A DNA stretch of 64,000 nt from Marchantia polymorpha subsp. ruderalis (Eukaryota; Streptophyta; Marchantiopsida; Marchantiales; Marchantiaceae). Below, in pieces: positions 60,500 through 64,000 of this stretch (positions are counted from its first letter, which is position 1; the number at the start of each line of letters is the position of its first letter). The position numbers and the translations under genes are program-made. The stretch lies in assembly GCA_037833965.1 (NCBI GenBank), contig AP031352.1, positions 7,420,501 through 7,484,500 on the forward strand, in the 5' to 3' direction. The notes under the pieces were generated by a model. It was not told the origin of the DNA and searched no databases. It worked only from the letters and a program-made list of their open reading frames with translations.

Positions 60500-63400
60500 C
60501 ACAGCTCGGCGATGCGAGTTGAATGGAGATGAAAACACGGAACCCCTCTTGACTTTCAAGTTTCATGCTCCACATATTCTTCGGACACGTACACTTCGTA
60601 CAGAGACCATACTCACATGTCCTTTTGTATATCAGTTGTTCCAAAGAACAACTTCATCTTGATCCTACGATCTATTCCCAGTGTCTATCATTCCCCGCTT
60701 TCCGTACTCCTCCTAGTGCATGTTCTACGTACAGTATTCCTGCAATTAGAACTACATGTGTCATTTCACGCGCATATATATCTGCCATGTTATGAACTAT
60801 CATTGCATCCATTCAATTTTTTAAGTTAATGTGCGTAGAATCTTATAAATCATACAATTTTATAAGTATGAATGAATCATTTTATGATAGTACCCGATGA
60901 TGATTCTCCTTCGATCCGTTTTGAAGACGTGACCAACATTATGAGCGATACATGAACATACGTTGTAGTTGCTGCTTTGTAGACTTTCTCAAGCACTTCA
61001 CCAACAAAAGAAAAACGAGTAATCATCTTCTGGGCCTCTTGTTTTTATTTCTAACTAAACAGACGAGACGGAGAACAACTCATTACCTCAATTCTTTTCT
61101 CGCTCCGTGTCAATTAGGATGAAAAGGAAAAACGGAGAACAGTGGAATTAGGCATCGGAAAGAGTAAAGAAGCGGGTAACTTTCAACCAGGTGAGAGTAC
61201 AGAAACAGGAACTACTGTTATCTGTCTAGCATGTTATACGACAATCATCAAGGATAATCATGCGTATCTTCATGCGTAGTCGGAACCATTAAGGGAACGC
61301 CAGAACGTGTACTTGTCATAACTGCAACGTCGTTATAACGTGCGTCCGCTGCCGGTCTGTTGGTGACGACACGACTCGATCGTAGGGGGGTTTCGGGTCA
61401 GAGCCTCAGGAGGCCGACAAGCACAAACCGACACCAGCCTGTTGATAGAGCTCTCTGACGTGCTACTGTGAGAACCGGTAACCTGGTCCTAGCAGATCAT
61501 TCGGCTCCCCTACAGTCCACGACCAGTATTCGGTGACGTCTTCCAGTTTGGCATCCACTAAAGTTAGCCCGTGTTTGTATCGTCGAAGGGTCTCGGTCTT
61601 ATTACGTTTGCATTCCACCTGAGAAGAACAGAACTTTCATTCTTGGAGCACTTGCATCAAATGCCAAGGGCGATCCAATGAACACGTCGATGACCAAATC
61701 GTCTTAGCCATGCCTGCTCGGCGAATTTGTCTAAGCAGTTCGAACCGATTCAGACACTAATTCAACTCCCTAAGTATAACTACGTGGATCCCGCTTAAGA
61801 CTGATCATAGCTTCTAATTACCGGTTTTTCGATAGATATCAGCCATTCGATGTGCCAAGATCGGACGGTGTGAGCAGATCTTCACTTCTGGGCATTCAAG
61901 TGTGACATATGTATCTATATATTTCTTCTGGATTCTTCTCGAAAATCATCGGAATGCTTGCTGGAATCTTCTTAGGTCGATCGCCCTGTCTAAGGCATGT
62001 TTGGACAAAGTCCAACTCTCATGTAGTCGTCCATACTTGGCGGCGGCAAATATTATGCTAATTGGGTAGCTCTTTTCATTGAAAACGGGACCAGAAGAAT
62101 CTCAATGCAGAAGATGATTCAGCAACGGAGAACCTGCAGTCAACGGGGCCTCCAGTTTTCGTTGATATTGCAATTTTTCTTGTCCATTTTGTGGGTTCTT
62201 CATCCAAATCGTATTGAGTTATAAAGTGATGAACGGATGTCACCTGAATATGTTTCCGGAAGTCACTCACTCGATTGTATCACGCCAAACTTATTTACGA
62301 AGGTATCTGTTCATAAGCTTGCTATTTAGTGAAGGAATTATGCTGGATGATGGGTATGAGGCTAGATCATGGGCGAAGTTGTGTGTCTTGGGGCCACTAT
62401 ACCGAAGCGTAACGAAGGAAGGAAGCAGTCGAGCCCTTTGTCTCTTTGGAGCCGAACAGTATGTGAAGAAAAGATCCCGTTAGGCCTTTTCGGGCTGGAT
62501 GCATTTTGTCAACCTCACAAGTTGACATGAGCCGAAGTCAGCGTGCCCTTTCGTCTTATCAGGAATGCATGTCAGTCACCAGGGGGGCTCGATAAGGACG
62601 TTGAAGCGACATGGGATGAAGATGCGGTCATCCTTACGCTCACTATTGCTTACAGGTGACTTCTTTGTTGGATCTGCTGGTGGAAGGCCTAAAAGTCCCC
62701 CCGAGCTGACGAAGTTTTGGTTCTTTGTTGCATTCAAGCGTGGACCCCTCCCTGCCTCCGGGCTGGGTCTCGGGAGCTTGGGCCCGGAGAACTTGGCCGC
62801 CGTGGTGGGCCAATGTGCACGAACGCTTAGTGCATGAGAAACAGTCTCCTCTTACGTTCACCTTCAGGATGGTAATCTCTTTGTGCTATTATGCGAATTA
62901 TGATTAAAGAGATGATTACCTCGGTGCTAATTATCATGCGTCACTTTGCGATGTTGGAATAAATGCACTTAGTACACGTGACTTCGGATCTCGCCTCCAC
63001 CTCTTCTTTTAGTTTGATGCTTCATCGAGCTTAAGACTAAACACCACGCACGTTAGATTGAAAGCTAAGTCGCATGAGGAACCCCGAAGAAGGTCAGAAA
63101 GCAGATCAACTGTGGATCAACTCCCTTGAAGTAGACTCTATATCATCCGGCAGCATAATAGAGTGGTCTCGGATTCTCTATGAGTAGAGCATCAATCCGG
63201 CACCTTTGAGAGCTGCGTTCAATCATAATTTCTTATGCTGAATATATGGGAGGTGCAGATGGAGACGAATTAACCATGACTAAATTCTCGTCTTCTCACC
63301 ACGATTCTGGAATACCCGAAACATCTTCCTGCGCTTTTATGGTGAATAATGGCGGACATATCTATCTGCAGAGCGGGAGTCAAGGGAGGTGGGTAGGAAA

Positions 63401-64000
63401 ATGCACGTCTAACATGAAAGGATGTAAGAGCGAAATCTATGAGATCTACATATTTAAGAAAGAGTACTGTTATGAAAAGACAAAGCAAAGGTGGAGAAAA
63501 GTGTGCTGTGCATGCTCTTCTCCTCCTTCCTCTCCTGCCCTTTCTATAAACCGGAAAACAGACAGACTCGGCACGGTCTTGTACTGGCGAACATACGTCT
63601 CGACCACACATGAGTTCGCGCACGTCGAAAGAGAAGGAGGCATCAAGTGGGATGAAGCATGAGCCCTGCGTTGCTTGTAGTTGTGCTAGCAACAACATGA
63701 CTCCTGGTCTTCTCCGCTCCTGTGTGGGTCTATTCTCGTTGTTGGTCAAATGTGGAAGCTTGTGAAACTCATATACCGTAAACTCAGACTCCCGAGTGTA
63801 AGAATGAAACCCGGAATATCCTTCTGGATATTCTACTTATCTGAACCAGAAGCCATGGTGGGACCATCCACGCCGAGAAAGCACAAAACCTATTCACATT
63901 CCTTCCATTTCATGCAAGATGATTTCTCATAAATCTGCAGGATGTTGCATAAACTAAGGATTCATTATGTTCCTCCGCTTGCCTTTGTCCGCTGATGATG
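60500..64000. other. Mixed-composition DNA, no recognised gene
   Basis: Open stretches such as 62076-62270 (minus), 62565-62837 (+) and 63246-63662 (+) with its antisense partner 63270-63749 are unfamiliar and overlap on both strands. No repeats, tRNA genes or element ends were recognised. Confidence 0.35.

Noticed and set aside
1-64000. tRNA, rRNA, snRNA genes and CRISPR arrays
   Set aside because: By-eye scanning for GGTTCGAATCC-type tRNA B boxes, 5S and U6 signatures and regularly spaced identical repeats found none; a covariance-model scan would be needed to exclude them.

Overview
This window looks like nuclear DNA of a land plant, most likely a bryophyte-type genome. It is gene-poor and intron-rich, with plant-style LTR retroelements whose primer site matches initiator Met-tRNA. 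It has CT-rich microsatellites and one clear plant-type gene. The lineage is an inference from style only; nothing here fixes the species. There are no bacterial operons, CRISPR arrays or convincing tRNA/rRNA genes.

The one gene I can assemble with confidence is a Rho GDP-dissociation inhibitor on the minus strand (49142-52047). Its five exons join in frame into a 274-residue protein. Its 5' side (52.05-54.6 kb) is pyrimidine-rich on the plus strand and carries (CT)n tracts.

Layout: 0-7 kb, mixed-composition DNA with no recognisable gene. 7.1-7.6 kb, a CT-rich leader-like tract with a TATA-bearing palindrome. 8.43-8.95 kb, a 519-bp element with long inverted repeats (MITE/foldback type). 9.7-13 kb, nothing recognised. 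13-23.46 kb, a long AT-rich block of probable decayed repeats. 23.46-31.68 kb, an old Ty3/gypsy-type LTR element on the minus strand, carrying a nested GC-rich 4.0-kb element (24219-28231) full of GCC-GAA-GGC mini-hairpins. 33.32-34.93 kb, a second, more decayed copy of the same gypsy family. 34.95-41.2 kb, mixed DNA with one possible BTB-like exon. 41.2-43.0 kb, AT-rich. 43.0-48.7 kb, a higher-GC block with several open, splice-flanked stretches on the minus strand that I cannot name. 49.1-52.0 kb, RhoGDI. 54.6-64 kb, mixed DNA with a perfect 21-bp hairpin at 55.7 kb and a few unrecognised open stretches near 59.4-60.5 kb.

Apart from RhoGDI, which would control membrane cycling of plant ROP GTPases, there is no evidence that genes here work together. 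The most unusual structures are the mini-hairpin array inside the nested element, the perfect hairpin at 55.7 kb, the long-TIR element at 8.4 kb, and a gypsy family present twice with the same compact layout and no recognisable integrase.
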